The notes under the pieces are model-generated. The model made no database searches. It was not told where the DNA came from and was given only the letters and a program-made list of their open reading frames with translations. The position numbers were made by a program, and so were the translations under genes. Below are positions 11,293 to 23,570 of a stretch of 64,000 bases of DNA, in pieces (position 1 is the first letter of the stretch; each line of letters opens with the position of its first letter). This stretch comes from Macrotrachela quadricornifera (lineage: Eukaryota > Rotifera > Eurotatoria > Philodinida > Philodinidae). The DNA lies in contig JAJEKB010020463.1 of assembly GCA_022393335.1 (NCBI GenBank), forward strand, positions 275,245 through 339,244. The letters are read 5' to 3'.

Positions 11293-12209
11293 TAATATAT
11301 ATCATTTCATGACAATTATATAAAAGACTATTTTATGATGAATATATTTTATTGCAGCTTCTGTCATGAATGCATAAAAGAATAAAGTCTTGATATTTTA
11401 GAAAGTACAAAGTCAACACAATTATAAATAAAATTCGAAAATCAATTTCGATTGAGACGAATTATTAGATCATTTATAATATATTTCTATAACTATATTA
11501 TAAGATCAATTAACATAATTGATTCTGACGTTATGCATGCAATATGTGGCTTGTGCCGTGAAATAAACGTACATTATAATTAAATCCAAAGATCTTTTAT
11601 TTCTTAATTTGCTGTATCATAAACTGACATACACAGAATATAGATATTTAATCTGAATGAATTCTATTATCAATTAGAATCAAGTAAAATCAATTTTAAT
11701 TATTGATGATCTTGCCTAATTCCGAACAATTTCGATATTTCATTCAGTATCATATAATGCTAGACAGTCTCTGTCAGCATTATATTAATTCTACCCATCC
11801 CTGTAATCTCTTATGAGAGATTGAGACTATTAAATATTGACTAAAACATACGAATACCAATATTATTTGTTATTTTATAATTGAAGACACTACTGTTTGG
11901 GCTTTCGATTTATTTTCGTCTATTGAAAGCTTAGCTATTTTCGAAAGTAATACGATGCACACATAATATATAACATTATTTCCTTCCACTTTTGAAATGT
12001 ATAATCTTAGTTTTAAATAAAAGTAAATATGAAAACGAAAAAGAATAATCTTTTTTAGTTCAAAATTTCTAAAAACAAATATAGTAATACAATGTTTTCT
12101 CGGGCATTTTGAACTTTAATTCAAGAAAGATTTTATTGAATGTGTTATGAATTACATTTTTTTAAAGAATTGAAGAATGTTACAGACGAAAAGAAAATAT
12201 AGAAGTCAA
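11293..12209. other. Intergenic, no gene seen
   Basis: AT-rich sequence separating the F-box relic from the convergent GPCR gene; both genes end towards it. Confidence 0.5.
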
Positions 12210-13284
12210 TTAATGAATAGTTATTGTTCGCTGTTGAAGTGTTGTTGTCCAACGAACGGTTTCTCTAAATGGCATAACCCGATTTCTTGTTGCTCTTCCG
12301 TATCTCACCACTTTCTTTAAAGCATCCAAAACTTGTTCTCTGTATTGTTTCGAAGCTGCACAATAGCAATAAAATGAACCCTAAAAAAAAGACATCGTAT
12401 AATTTGTTATGTAAAATCAAATGAGCAAATCTTACCGCATAGATGCCAGACAACAAAACATTAAAGAAAAGTTGAGCAAATTGTTCCTGTGCTTGAACAT
12501 AGGCATCCTTGTTAACATTGGCTCTAGCAAGAAAATAAGCTTGTGTTATGGCAAATGGAGTTGAAAAGGCTATGAGATTGATTATTTGAAATAGAGCCAT
12601 GTGTGTCATTTGTCTTGTCAGTTTTGACAGACGACGTTGTCTATCTTGCAAAAGCTGATTGTGCACATGACGATAAGAGAGATAACCAAATATAGAGACT
12701 ATACTAACAGGAATGGCGGTGTAGTAACCAAAAGCTATGAAATAAGTACGATATTGAGTATATGCAGCATTTGTAGATATACATTTTAAGTTGATAAGAT
12801 CTTGAAGAAAGAAATAGGGCAATTCATGCGCTATCCATAGGAAAAGAAATCCAATGATTACAATGCGAGCAGTTCGTATATTACTTTTCTCACGCCAATA
12901 GGCAGAATTAGATGTAGCCAAGAATGTATCAATTGAATGGAGACACATGCATGTATAAGAACCGAATGCATTAATATAGATGAGAGGAATTCGAGTTTTA
13001 CACCATACAAAATTTGTTGACATAGAGTCAATGCGTAGTCCACGACTAAGAATCAATGTGAAAAGGCTCAAAAAGAGAGCAGCCAAATCAAAAAAAGATT
13101 TAACGAGAATATAGAGTGAACTTGCGTTGCGTCTATAATTTCCCAATGTAATGAATGTAAGAATATTGAGAAGATTTCCTATAACACCACAGAAAAGTAT
13201 GATAAAACCAAGTGTTGTACTAACATACTGCGAGATGACTTGAAGTTGAGCAATACTTAATATTTGCGACGCAGTCGAGGACAT
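12210..13284 (-). CDS. Rhodopsin-like orphan GPCR, two exons
   Basis: Exon 1 is 13284-12436 and exon 2 is 12380-12210, separated by a 55-bp intron (GTAAGA...TTTTAG, phase 0); the product is 339 residues. Reading through the intron instead destroys the C-terminus, whereas the spliced form gives GSFYCYCAASKQYREQV, a typical end of helix 7 and helix 8. Helix 1 has the GNLLN motif. Seven hydrophobic segments can be followed. The usual DRY after helix 3 is replaced by a divergent sequence (STDTFLATSNSAY region), as in many rotifer orphan receptors. It should act at the plasma membrane; the ligand is unknown. An ATG 27 codons upstream is possible, but the inner start fits the family better. Confidence 0.85.
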
Positions 13285-15847
13285 GTTTAAAATTAATGTG
13301 ATAGTAAATTTTTGCTTCTTGTCAAACACATATACTGGCACAAAAAAAGAAGAATATAAATGCACGCATTTAATTAAGTTTATGAATGAGAGAAGAAGAC
13401 GTTATTTTAAAACTGTTATATACGCCTACAGGTTTAGATGCATAAGGCAATGTGCGTAAATGACGTTAATTGCTTGAAGAAGGAATGTTACGAAAAATTT
13501 TTTACTTTATTTATGAATGTAATAAAGCTCAATCTTTTTGTGGCCTCGAGCATATATTTTCAACTAACTCTCTGTGAGAGGCAAGTGCATAAATGTTATC
13601 TAAAACATTGTATAATATTTATGGTATTAGTAGACAGATTCAATAGTTAAAAGATACTTGTCAGATGCATACTTTAGATATTTATAGATTAAATGTAGAA
13701 TAAAATTGACGCAACTATTTTGGTTTGTATCAGTATTTTTTCTTGTATTCTAAAATATACAGTTTAGTTTTTGATGGGAATTATCAATCTGTCTGTTGCT
13801 TTAAAAACTATAATGCTTATAAATTGGTATTTAAAATAATGGACTAAGGAAATGATAGGTCAATATTTAACTACTTTTCCAGATGAAGAAGAGGACTTAT
13901 TAAGTGTGAATATCAGTATCCTGCCAAATTTGCTTTTTTATTATCTAATCTAACAAATAAAAATCAAGGGTATAGATGTCATTGCTCATTCTATGAATGT
14001 GAGAAACACAGTTTGAATGTAAAATTCTATTAATACATCAACGAATACAAAATTTCAGGTGTTAATAGAGAAAAGGAAGTCAAACTATCTTAAGGTCCAA
14101 AATTTCATTATGATAGCAAAATAAGTTAAAAGGATATGACGTCATTGCTGCTCGCGACTCAACAAGGATATTGGTACTTTAGGGCATTAAAGCGATTCAT
14201 GACAAAGTCATATTAAAAAATGGTTGCAGATTTTTGCTCTTGACGATAATAATATGACGTTACTGTCAATAAATGCAGAAGTTTTTTAAAGAAAAATTAT
14301 GTTTACAACTTTCTTTGCACTCAATTTTGGAATATAGAAGATCATTAGAGTAATCATTTGCTTGTTTGGCATACGAAAAAAATAAAACAAAGTTTTGAAT
14401 TTTTTATTCTTTTCAAAAGAAAAGAAAAGAAAAGAACTACTCTAACGTTGAATAAATGCATAAAGCAGGGAATAGTGTTATCAAAATTCTCATGGCATAC
14501 CCATTGGTTCAGAAGAAGATTGAGAGAGCATCAGTGAGAGCGGCGCCAGTCGAGAAGAGAGTTTTGGGTGAAGTTCCACACAAGTTATGGTATACTGCAT
14601 TTTTTACCACTCTTTCAAAAATTTTAGAGAATTCGCTACGATCGTTAGAATATCTGCCTTCTACTGTGATTTTTTTTTGCATTGAATGTTGGTGTGAAAT
14701 ATGGTAATGGGCACAAGTAAACCGAGAATGGCTCACAGCCACACACTATTTGTTGAATTATCGGATATAAGCATAGATGTAAGTGTATGCACGGCGGAAC
14801 ATGTAGTAGTAATAGATGGCAAGCTCACCAGCACACTCTCTGCACATCTTGTATCGTTTTCTGACATGTTAGGTTTTTAGTGTAGCGATATCCTGAGCAA
14901 CGTCGCGTACTACCACTAGTTGTACATATTTTACATTTTTCTTCGCATAAAAAAATCATAGTCTTTCTTGATCAAATCTAATTAATTTTGAAACGATTAA
15001 AAAGAAATTCATAGGAAATTCTGTAAATATTCACTATAATGTTGAAGTAAACACTCTATAAATGACAAGTCTGTTTATTATTAAAATGAAGTTCATTGTA
15101 AAATAATCAATTCTTCAATGCAACCATAGTGTCAAAATGGTTTTCTTGATATTTAAAAGTTGTCAGAAAAAAAATTCAAAGTACACAAAAGACAATTTTT
15201 TATTTAGATAGAGAAATGAATTGAACTCAGAAAGATGGAGATTGATCATATTTTACATAGTTTTCTATTTAATCTTCTGAAAATCAATTATTATTGTTCA
15301 ATAAAAACTTTTTATGACTTATACAAATGTTTTTCATAATTTAAATGTGTAACATTCTTTCATCCATCTATTGCTTTACTTTTATAAAAATCTTTACGAA
15401 TGAATTAAAAGAATTTTGCCTAGAAGATTCAATGTGGTAGTTTTTGAGAAAAGAAATGATTATTTTTATCATCTATCAGTGTACAGATCTATGTAAAATA
15501 AACTAAATTCCAAATATTTTATGATATCCATTATTAAGAAAATTCAATTTGTAAATAAGTTGATTGTATCTATGCTCTTTTTCTGTTTGTAAGGATGCAA
15601 TTTTTGACAAAACAAAGTGACTAGTATCATGTATCTAATTTCACTTGACGTTCTATTAACACATAAACTAAAAATAAATCTTAGCTAAAAACTCTTTAAC
15701 TAAAATTCATAGATGTTTATGAATGTGTTTTATTTTTATTTCATTCACAAACTTGTAATTGACAGATCTCTCCAAAGTTCATAATGTTCCAATATTAATC
15801 TTTTCAATTTAGAACTTATTTTATTCTAATGAAAATCTTTCAATATT
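13285..15847. other. Intergenic, possible decayed coding at 14510-14980
   Basis: Mostly AT-rich with no gene. On the minus strand near 14765-14980 there are Cys-containing open pieces (CKICTTSG, TCQK, KMCRECAGE) that line up only if a frameshift is allowed, so this may be a relic of a Cys-rich protein. I do not recognise it. Open frames near 13438 and 14456 look fortuitous. Confidence 0.3.
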
Positions 15848-18017
15848 TCATATCATTTTAATTCGATCTTCATGAGAAGAAAAAAAAATTTTTTCAAAAA
15901 TAGCAAATGCTTCTTTATAATATTGAAATGCCATTTTGAACTGTTTGAGATGTTCATAATATTCGCCAATATTGGACAAACTTTTACCAATATCTTCATG
16001 AAATGGTGATAAAACTTTTTCACGAATTAAAAAGCATTTCTGTTCATATATGAGAGATAATTCATATTGAAGCCGAGCTCGTTTCATTTGACTAAGACTC
16101 GAAAGAATAGCAATAATGAATACATAATCTGAAGAAAGATTAGCTTCTACAATTCTTATACATTTTTCTATGTATTCATTAGCACGACTAAAATGTGATT
16201 TTTGATACCAGATAACTCTAATATATTCTGGACAAGTAGCTATATCTGTATAACCAGTAGGATAAAATTCATTGAGTATAGCTATTACTCGACAATAATA
16301 ATCAAGAGCTTTGTCATATTTACCTTCTTTAAACAGAACGTAACCAATATCCTTAAGACTATTAACAATATTTATATGAAAAGGTGGAAAATATTTCTCT
16401 TAAAGTCAATGCTTTTTGATAAAAATTAATAGTTTCATTGTATTTTCCTTGATCCTTTCGAATGTTATCCATATGAGTTAAACTAACAGCTATGTTTGAA
16501 TAATTAGAAGAGCAATGCGTTTCTCGAATATTCAATGTTCGCTGTTGAAAATCAAGTGCTTCGTTATATTTTTGTTGATAATATAAAACATTGCCAATAT
16601 TAGAAAGAATTACTGCAATAGATGTATAATTCGATGGATCAAATTTTTCTCTTATCATTAACAATCCATTCTAGTAGTCAAGACCTTTATCATATCTATT
16701 TTGATTATATAGAACGTTGCTGATATGGTGAAGACTAGACGCCAAATCAACAAGACCTGTTGCATTTTATTTCTCTTGAATCAATAATGCTTCCTCATGA
16801 AATTTAAGAGCTTCGTTATACTTTTTTAACCGATAGAGAACAACACCTATATTGTTAAGACAAATAGCAATGCTAATATGATCAAATGTATAATATTTCT
16901 TATAAATTGTAGTTGCTCGTTGATGAAAATTTAAAACTTTATTGTATTTTTATTGATCAGATAAAGTGAGACCAATGCTGTTAAGACTATGTGCAATGTT
17001 AACAGGATCAAAAGGATAATTTTTTTCTCGAATTGTTAAAGCCCGTTTTTGATGGTCAAGTGCTTCGTTATACTTGTTTTGTGCTCTTAAGATGTCGCCA
17101 ATTTGGTTATAATCCGACACAAACTGAATGTGATCCGTCGGATAATTCTTTTCTTTAATCAATATCACTCTTTGATAATAATCAAGACCTTCATCATATT
17201 TTTCTTGCTTATAAAGAATGTTTCCAATATTACTGAGACTGTTAGCAATCTTTATGTGTTCAATAGCATATAGATTTTCAAGCATTTGTAACACTTTCTG
17301 ATAATATTCGAGTGCTTGATCATATTTACTTTAGTCTCGAAGAGTATTGCCGATACAATGAATAGTAGAAACAATATCAACATATTTTGATGAATTATAT
17401 TTCTATTGAATTTCTAATACTTGTTGATACATTTGAATAGATTTATCAAATTCTTTTTTCTGAAGTAATAAATTGCCAATAGTATTGAAACTATGACTAA
17501 TGTTAATATGATTCAATGGATAATTAGTCTGTTGTATTGTTAGCGTTCGTTAATAGAACACAAGAGCTTCATCATAATTTTCTTGATTAAATATAATGTG
17601 ATCAATATTGACAAGAGTCCAAGTTATTTCGATATGGTCGGATGAATAATAATCTTCTTGTATTTTTAGTGCTTGATGGTATATATTAAGAGCTTCATTA
17701 TATTTTTCTTGTTTAATTAAAGTATTTCTAATGTGATTGAAAGTTGTAGTAATATGAGCATAATATGATGGATATGTCTCTAACAAGATAATAGCTTGTT
17801 GCTGAAAATGAAGAGATTCATTGCAGTTCTCTTTGGAATCCAGCTGTATAAAGCCAATATTATTGAAAATCAAAGCAATGTTCACATGATCAGATATATG
17901 ATACTTCATTTGCATTTTCAAAACTTGATGGTATAAGTCTAAAGATTCATCGTAATTTCCTTGTTCATATCTAATATGGACAGACTCTACAAGAAAGTGA
18001 AGCCCATTCACCTTCAA
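15848..18017 (-). pseudogene. TPR (kinesin-light-chain-like) repeat protein, multiply broken
   Basis: Reading from 18017 down, about 17 tandem 42-residue TPR units follow one another, each with the pattern KYNEAL..YQ.AL.I.EK...H..IA.SLNNIG. The first frame stays in register for about 1.6 kb but contains six nonsense codons, at units where Q, K/E or Y is usual (for example after DEALVFY, LRD and LSDQ). Near 16404 one base is missing and the reading moves to another frame, which is open to 15848. TPR arrays bind partner proteins; kinesin-light-chain-like versions are very numerous in bdelloids. The 5' end appears truncated. It cannot encode a full protein. Confidence 0.85.
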
Positions 18018-18125
18018 AATATGTTATGTTGTAGTTATTACACAATTTCGATTGCAAATAGTATGACACATAGACTATATTGCACAATTTTTCATAAAAT
18101 TCTAAAAACTATAAAAAAAAATATA

Positions 18126-18197
18126 TACCACAGCCAGGAATCGAACCTGAATTGCAAGAGTCACAGTCTTGAGTCTTCACCATTAGACGACCACTGC
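18126..18197 (-). tRNA. tRNA-His(GTG)-like gene, possibly degenerate
   Basis: Read on the minus strand, the 72-nt sequence has a 4-bp D stem (GTCT/AGAC), an anticodon stem CAAGA/TCTTG with loop CTGTGAC (anticodon GTG), and a T arm TCAGG-TTCGATT-CCTGG with an intact B box. The acceptor stem (GCAGTGG with CTGTGGT) pairs badly: mostly wobble pairs and one A-G mismatch. It is therefore either a decayed tRNA-His or a tRNA-derived repeat head. No intron. Confidence 0.6.
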
Positions 18198-18267
18198 AGC
18201 TTATACTCTAATAAAAGTGATAATCAGCGATTTCATCAACAAAATAGATGAAATACTCGAATAAGTT

Positions 18268-18563
18268 GTTCACGTTGGGGATGTTGTTTATGCTGAAACA
18301 GGATCTGAAATTGAAATTCAATCCGTCTAGAATTTGTTTATATATCAAATTGGTCCAATGGCTAGTCAAATCCCATATATGACTGTTGCTTGAAATCGCA
18401 CAAAATATCGTCTACTACACACCTTGTAAAACACGAAAATTTTACGTTATCAAAAATAGATCCATATCCACTAGAAATTGATGAAAATTTCTATTTCTTG
18501 TTTGAAACAAGTTTGATTCAAGAAGTCGATAAAAATAATAGTTCAAACGATGGATACGGCTGA
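18268..18563 (+). pseudogene. Unrecognised decayed coding fragment
   Basis: Two coding-like stretches, VHVGDVVYAETGSEIEIQSV and later KIDPYPLEIDENFYFLFE, lie in different frames. In-frame stops occur between them (a TAG after QSV and a TGA after MTVA). The composition is protein-like, but I cannot name the family. Confidence 0.3.
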
Positions 18564-18569
18564 TTATTG

Positions 18570-19402
18570 TTGATCATCGACTCATTTATATGTGTCATGC
18601 AAAACTAGGATTTAGGCAGAATTAAACTTTGATTTAAAATTTTCTATTATGTTCAGTTTAGCTTTGAATCAAAATAAAACAAGGAGCTATTTAAATTTTT
18701 AGTTTATGTTTAAGATTTAACAAATTTTTAAATGGAATTTATATATGATTATTCGAAGTAAATTTTATTCAGTAGATATTGATTTGTATTTAGGAAGATG
18801 TAGAGTTCACTAGCTTTCTTGTATTAAAATTGACTTATATTTAGGAAGATGTACCATGCACGAACGTTTTTTATTAAAATTTTGAGGAATCCAAACACAC
18901 CTTTTAAATTATTCTGAGAGAAAAAAGGCATCCGACAAATAAGAGAGAAAAAAAAGGAGGATAGAGTTTTATAGTTAGGATTATTGATTTTATTATAATA
19001 ACATTTTGAATCGACATTTCTCACACTTGAAGGATCTATACACGTGTTTTCAGTATATTTTGAATTTAATTAAGAAATTAATCTGATGTACTCAAATGAT
19101 AGTTAAATTTCACCTTGACCTAATAAAAATAGATAATGGTCAGTTGATCAAAGCATAACTACTTTAATTACTCAGTCAGTAAAATACTCCCGACCAAAAG
19201 AAAGGAGAAGGAGGATGGATTTTTATGGTTGATCGTAATAGCTGTTTATTTTAACAACCATAATCGGACGATAAACTATATAAGCGTTTGTCATGTTTTC
19301 CAAAAGTGGGTTCAACATAACTATGCTCATACACATCGTACATGGCTTCATATGTTAGTACAAATTTATTTTTTTTATCACATGGTAGGTTAGAAAGAAC
19401 AG
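18570..19402. other. Intergenic, no gene seen
   Basis: AT-rich. The short motif ATTTAGGAAGATGTA occurs twice about 57 bp apart near 18790-18855, a small direct duplication. Confidence 0.4.
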
Positions 19403-19770
19403 AGAAATTCTACAATTATTTTATTCTGTTTCGAAATAGTTGTTACAACCTAATCTTTACAACTTATCTCGAGCAAGTGGTTGAAAAAGGATGAAAATTT
19501 GTAGATTTATTCTCAGTTTATTTCAGACTACCTTGTATAACTGAATCTTTATGATTTGCCTAGAGCGGGTGGTTGATAGACGAGCAGGTACTGTTGAAAC
19601 TGTTTTCAATCTGATTCGAACTAGCATTTATAACAGAGCTTCTATTATGCAGCTAGAGCAGAGAGCTTGGAAAAAGAGGAAGAGAAATTGTATACTTACT
19701 CTCAATCAGTTTTAAATTAGACTAAACTTAATGCTTGTGAAAGATTGTTTATTATTGAACTATATCGAAA
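19403..19770. repeat. Degenerate tandem repeat, unit about 93 bp
   Basis: Similar blocks start near 19403, 19493, 19593 and 19683. Each holds a GAAA-TTNTA start, a run like CTTTATNATTTGCCTAGAGC, and a GTGGTTGA/GAGCTTGG end. The copies have diverged strongly and contain no open frame. Confidence 0.5.
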
Positions 19771-20923
19771 AAATTTACACATGGAGATGTTTTATTTATT
19801 GTGTCTAACTGAGCTATGTTTTGGTGGATTTCTGTCTAAAAGAATTATTTCAAATTGTTTATAGAATTGTATTCATATTATAATATATTTTTTTAGTATT
19901 TTGAGGATTCCAATCTCAACTGAATTCTCATGTCTGTGACATATAAAAATTCAACATGTTTTCGATCAAATATATCGATCAAAACTACAACCTCTCGATT
20001 AGTTTAATAATTTCGGAAGAGTTATCATTATATGTATGACGTTACTCCTTTGGTAGGCCCCTCTTATGGAGAGGTCTTCAGATGTGGAGTATTTTTGATT
20101 TATGAAGTTTAAGAGATAATCTTTTCAAATCATACGAGTAAGTTGACAAAAAGTAGATTATTTGACTAGTCTTTAGTAGAATCTTAAAAAATACTTTTCT
20201 TGGACTCTGCTCAGTTTAAATTTTGAAAACAGAAACCGTGTTTATCGTTGGTGTACACATTTAATTGAATTATTAAAAATTATTATTCCATCAATTTATT
20301 TAAAGAAATAATTATTGTTTTTTTTTTTTAATAGCGAAAGTTAGAATTTATTTAGAGAGTTGCACCTAATTGAAAACGAATTCTGCCTAAGTTTAATTTT
20401 GCATAAAGTTCAATTTTGCCTGTGACATATGTCACTGATAAAGGAACAAATATGAATAAATAATAGCAAGCACTTGAATTTTTAGTAGTTCATTATAAGG
20501 TCAACTTTGCTGTTTGGAATCATATACATTTTTATGAGCAAACAATACCAGTTAAATTCAATAATTTTATTGATCGGGAATATGCTTTAGTTGATGGAAA
20601 ACTAAATAAACACAATTTAATCACTGGTAATCAAACAAATTCTGTTTAGTTGACTATTGACATGATTGGCGCTCTCTTACTTGATCCAAATTTTGCCGAT
20701 GAAGAAGATCATTTTATAATTGATCACGAATTTGAATCGTATTAAAAAGTGTTTGATTGATCTACCTAAGCCGATGTTTTATGTCACTGATAAGTAGTAG
20801 ATTGTTACAATTGACTCTACATCTGTCATACAAAACCTTGCAGACTATTATTGGATACAAGCAGAAGAATTTTCTTATGTCTTTGTGTCAAATTTGAATC
20901 AAAACTACCCGACAATGAGCAGT
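19771..20923. other. Intergenic; possible hAT relic at 20430-20760
   Basis: Around 20430 the plus strand reads TYVTDKGTNMN, followed by stops and by coding-like pieces (NNFIDREYALVDGKLN, IGALLLDPNFADEEDHF). The first resembles the aspartate-containing motif of hAT transposases, but the match is weak. The rest shows no gene. Confidence 0.3.
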
Positions 20924-21245
20924 CATCCTATTCCGCGATATTGAACATTAGGGCATTAGCTCCGCCTAGGGAACTAATTCCACCGATTCCGTAAACGGTA
21001 CTAGTTCCATCAATTCCCGAATCCGAAGGAATTCCTAGGAATTCCATGTGATTCCGGATCCATTCACTATGATAACTTAGTAGCATACGATAAGGACTAA
21101 TGCATATATGATTCCGGAATCAGACGGAATTCCCTCTGATTCCGGAATTGAATCGTATTATGTTAATATCTGTTTTCGGAACCGGATGTAAGTAGATCCT
21201 AGGCGGAACTGGTTCCGCTAATGTTCAACATCACGGAACAGGATG
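20924..21245. repeat. MITE with terminal inverted repeats, long copy
   Basis: The 322-bp element has terminal inverted repeats of about 55 bp. The left end is CATCCTATTCCGCGATATTG and the right end is its near complement, finishing CACGGAACAGGATG. Internal GGAATTCC-type palindromes are repeated. A CCCGACAAT string occurs both just before and just after the element and may reflect the target. There is no coding capacity. A 178-bp relative lies at 2942-3119. Confidence 0.8.
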
Positions 21246-21734
21246 TATTCTCCCGACAATCAGTGTTCACTGATGCAATAGCATAAATATTTTGTATGGA
21301 CACACGAGTTTTTTCCAAATTTCTACGATTGCATGTATTTTAGAGACTTCAGTGATTAATTGAAATAGTTATCATACTTTAGAGATTCAATCAAACTGTG
21401 TGTAGTGAAACTACGATGGAAGATATTGAGTCAAAGAAAAAATGATTTGCAGTATTGCTATATTCATAAGAAACATAGTCGAAAGAGTCACTTTACACAA
21501 AAATATGAAAGGTCAATATTTCTAGTCAAACATGGCATATACGAAAAATACAATTTACTCTAGAGAATATTTTAGAATGTATATTTAGACAATTAATGCC
21601 TTCTTAATTTCATTAATAGCTCTATAAGTATTTTTCTTAGGTTGTTCAACCTTCTCTGTGTAAACATTATTGCTGAATGCAATGAAGTGTGTGATCAAAA
21701 TAAAAAGTGTATACTCGTTATTTTATTTGAATGT
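21246..21734. other. Intergenic, 3' flank of the GrpB gene
   Basis: No gene seen. Confidence 0.5.
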
Positions 21735-22574
21735 TCATCTTATTGATTTAGTTTTTGCCCATTGCCGTGATCTTTCTAATAATATAGGTATAAGAGTCTG
21801 CTTTTTGATTGAATATTCGCGTACGTCTGTTTCAATTTCTGAAATTTGACGTTTCAAATTGGAATATCTTTCTCGATCTATTTCATTCTCTGATAAATAT
21901 CGAGAAAAATTAATGCTATCTCGAAACCATTGATGAACCGATGGTAATACTACATGAAGATCAAATCCATAACCTTTTGAATCAATTTCACTGATCGGTG
22001 TCATATAAAAGAACCAATGATCTTGACAAGATATTGTATGTGGAGCAGCTCCAATGTATTTATATCCAGCTTTTTCTAAATCATCACGGAAATTATCGGG
22101 AAGATGTTTTGTCGTAATAGCAATTGCCATATCATGAATCGGTTTAGCTAATGCAATATTTGTGATTGAAGTTGAACCAATATGAACAGGTCCATCTGGT
22201 GAAAGTTCTTTATCAAAAATATATTTCCATTTTGATAAAATAATATTATTTAAACGTAATTTTTCATTTAGAAATTCTTCTTTCCATTTTGGTGTCCATG
22301 GTTTCAGAACAAGTTTATCCACATTTTCAACGTATTGACTATTGATAACTGTTCGAAATAATAAACGTCTTTCATATAAAGTCCAAATTGTCATTATAAA
22401 ACAATAAGAGACAATTATTTGAATAGCATATTCTCGAAAACCGAGTACACCAATTAAATAATATAAACATAATATAAAAATAATATGAATTATTTTTCTT
22501 GTTCTTGAATGATGGAATAAACCAAGTGCAACGGTCAATCCTAAAATCCATAACTTAATTTCGTTTAGATTCAT
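21735..22574 (-). CDS. GrpB-domain protein with N-terminal membrane segments
   Basis: A single uninterrupted frame of 279 residues. Two hydrophobic stretches (about 8-20 and 30-66) precede a GrpB/UPF0157 domain, which belongs to the nucleotidyltransferase fold. Its hallmarks are KPWTPKWKEEF (91-101), HIGSTSI (131-137) and KPIHDMAI (144-151), then the FDLHVV strand, an FRDSINFSRYL motif and the C-terminal YSIKK.. helix. The family is widespread in bacteria and fungi; its substrate is unknown. The absence of introns and the bacterial-type domain are compatible with horizontal acquisition, but the membrane extension suggests a settled eukaryotic gene. All family landmarks are present. Confidence 0.85.
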   Translation of the reverse strand: MNLNEIKLWILGLTVALGLFHHSRTRKIIHIIFILCLYYLIGVLGFREYAIQIIVSYCFIMTIWTLYERRLLFRTVINSQYVENVDKLVLKPWTPKWKEEFLNEKLRLNNIILSKWKYIFDKELSPDGPVHIGSTSITNIALAKPIHDMAIAITTKHLPDNFRDDLEKAGYKYIGAAPHTISCQDHWFFYMTPISEIDSKGYGFDLHVVLPSVHQWFRDSINFSRYLSENEIDRERYSNLKRQISEIETDVREYSIKKQTLIPILLERSRQWAKTKSIR

Positions 22575-23570
22575 TTTGATGTCAAAAATAATTCAATAAA
22601 ATGATATAAATTTCCGAACAATAATCGACTGATCTATCTAAAATAAAATAATTAAATAATATACGAAATAGAATTTTAGCATAGTGTTTATTAAGAGAAC
22701 TATGAAAGGAATATAACATACTAGTAAGTATTTCATTCCTCTGTCGAGTCAACGGCTTTTTCTTGCAAGAATGACAAAATAAACTTGAAGTAGGTTTATA
22801 TCTTTAGTGTTATCGTAAAAGAAAAAGAATACGAAAAAAAATACTAGTCCTCTACTAAATAGCTCTTTTGTAGATAAGAACTATTTGATGTGCAAGATTG
22901 GAACTAATATTATTCAAGAAGGGTAACGCTATTATTTCAAATAAAATAGATAATGAAATTTATATCAAATGAAAGTTCGGCAAAAACGGGATTTCTTGGT
23001 GTTTAATAGTACGACAATTTCAGAAAATTGACACTTTTTCAGAGTAAAAAAATAAACTGTCTATATTAAAAATCTGTATAGCCATTTTTCTGAAATAAAA
23101 GACTGAAAAAACTATGTGGAAAACGTCAAAAAATATTAAAAAATTCATTTTTTTCATATCCATGAAAAACATCCGACTTTTCAACGAAATTAGCTTCTTT
23201 TCATCATCTTTACAGCTACAGACACTTCGGAATACGCTCATTAGACGCAGCTGGGATGTGCCGTCTAAGGGGTGCGGGGTGATGCGCACCACCCCACGTT
23301 TTTGAATAGATTTTGTGTAGAAGTTTTGTTTATGAGATTTCAATATTTCTATATTACAATGTCTCAAGATATAATTATATGACATGTAAATGCAAAGAAA
23401 AATGACGTAGCTCGGCAAAATGTGAATCTTAATCTGGTTATAGAGGTCGTAAATAATCGAATGATAAATTTCCTCTTATGTGTACATGATTACAGGTTTA
23501 CAGATTAAGATTTGTTTATGTTATAAACTCTCTTCACTTCATATTGAATTTGAGTACACAAGAATGCATT
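22575..23570. other. Intergenic, with a single-arm repeat relic
   Basis: Bases 22957-23017 resemble one arm of palindrome G (57540-57600): both share ATCAAATGAAAGTTC or a close variant, then CAAAAACGGGAT. The stretch 23262-23288 forms a GC-rich hairpin (GGGGTG...CACCCC). No gene. Confidence 0.45.

Noticed and set aside
15848..18017. Stop-codon reassignment or readthrough to explain the TPR frame
   Set aside because: All intact genes in the window end normally at TAA, TAG or TGA, and the TPR frame uses both TAA and TAG internally plus a real frameshift. Decay is the simpler explanation.
20902..21265. CCCGACAAT on both sides of the long MITE as a target duplication
   Set aside because: The strings do not abut the element ends at equal distance, so a true target duplication is not established.
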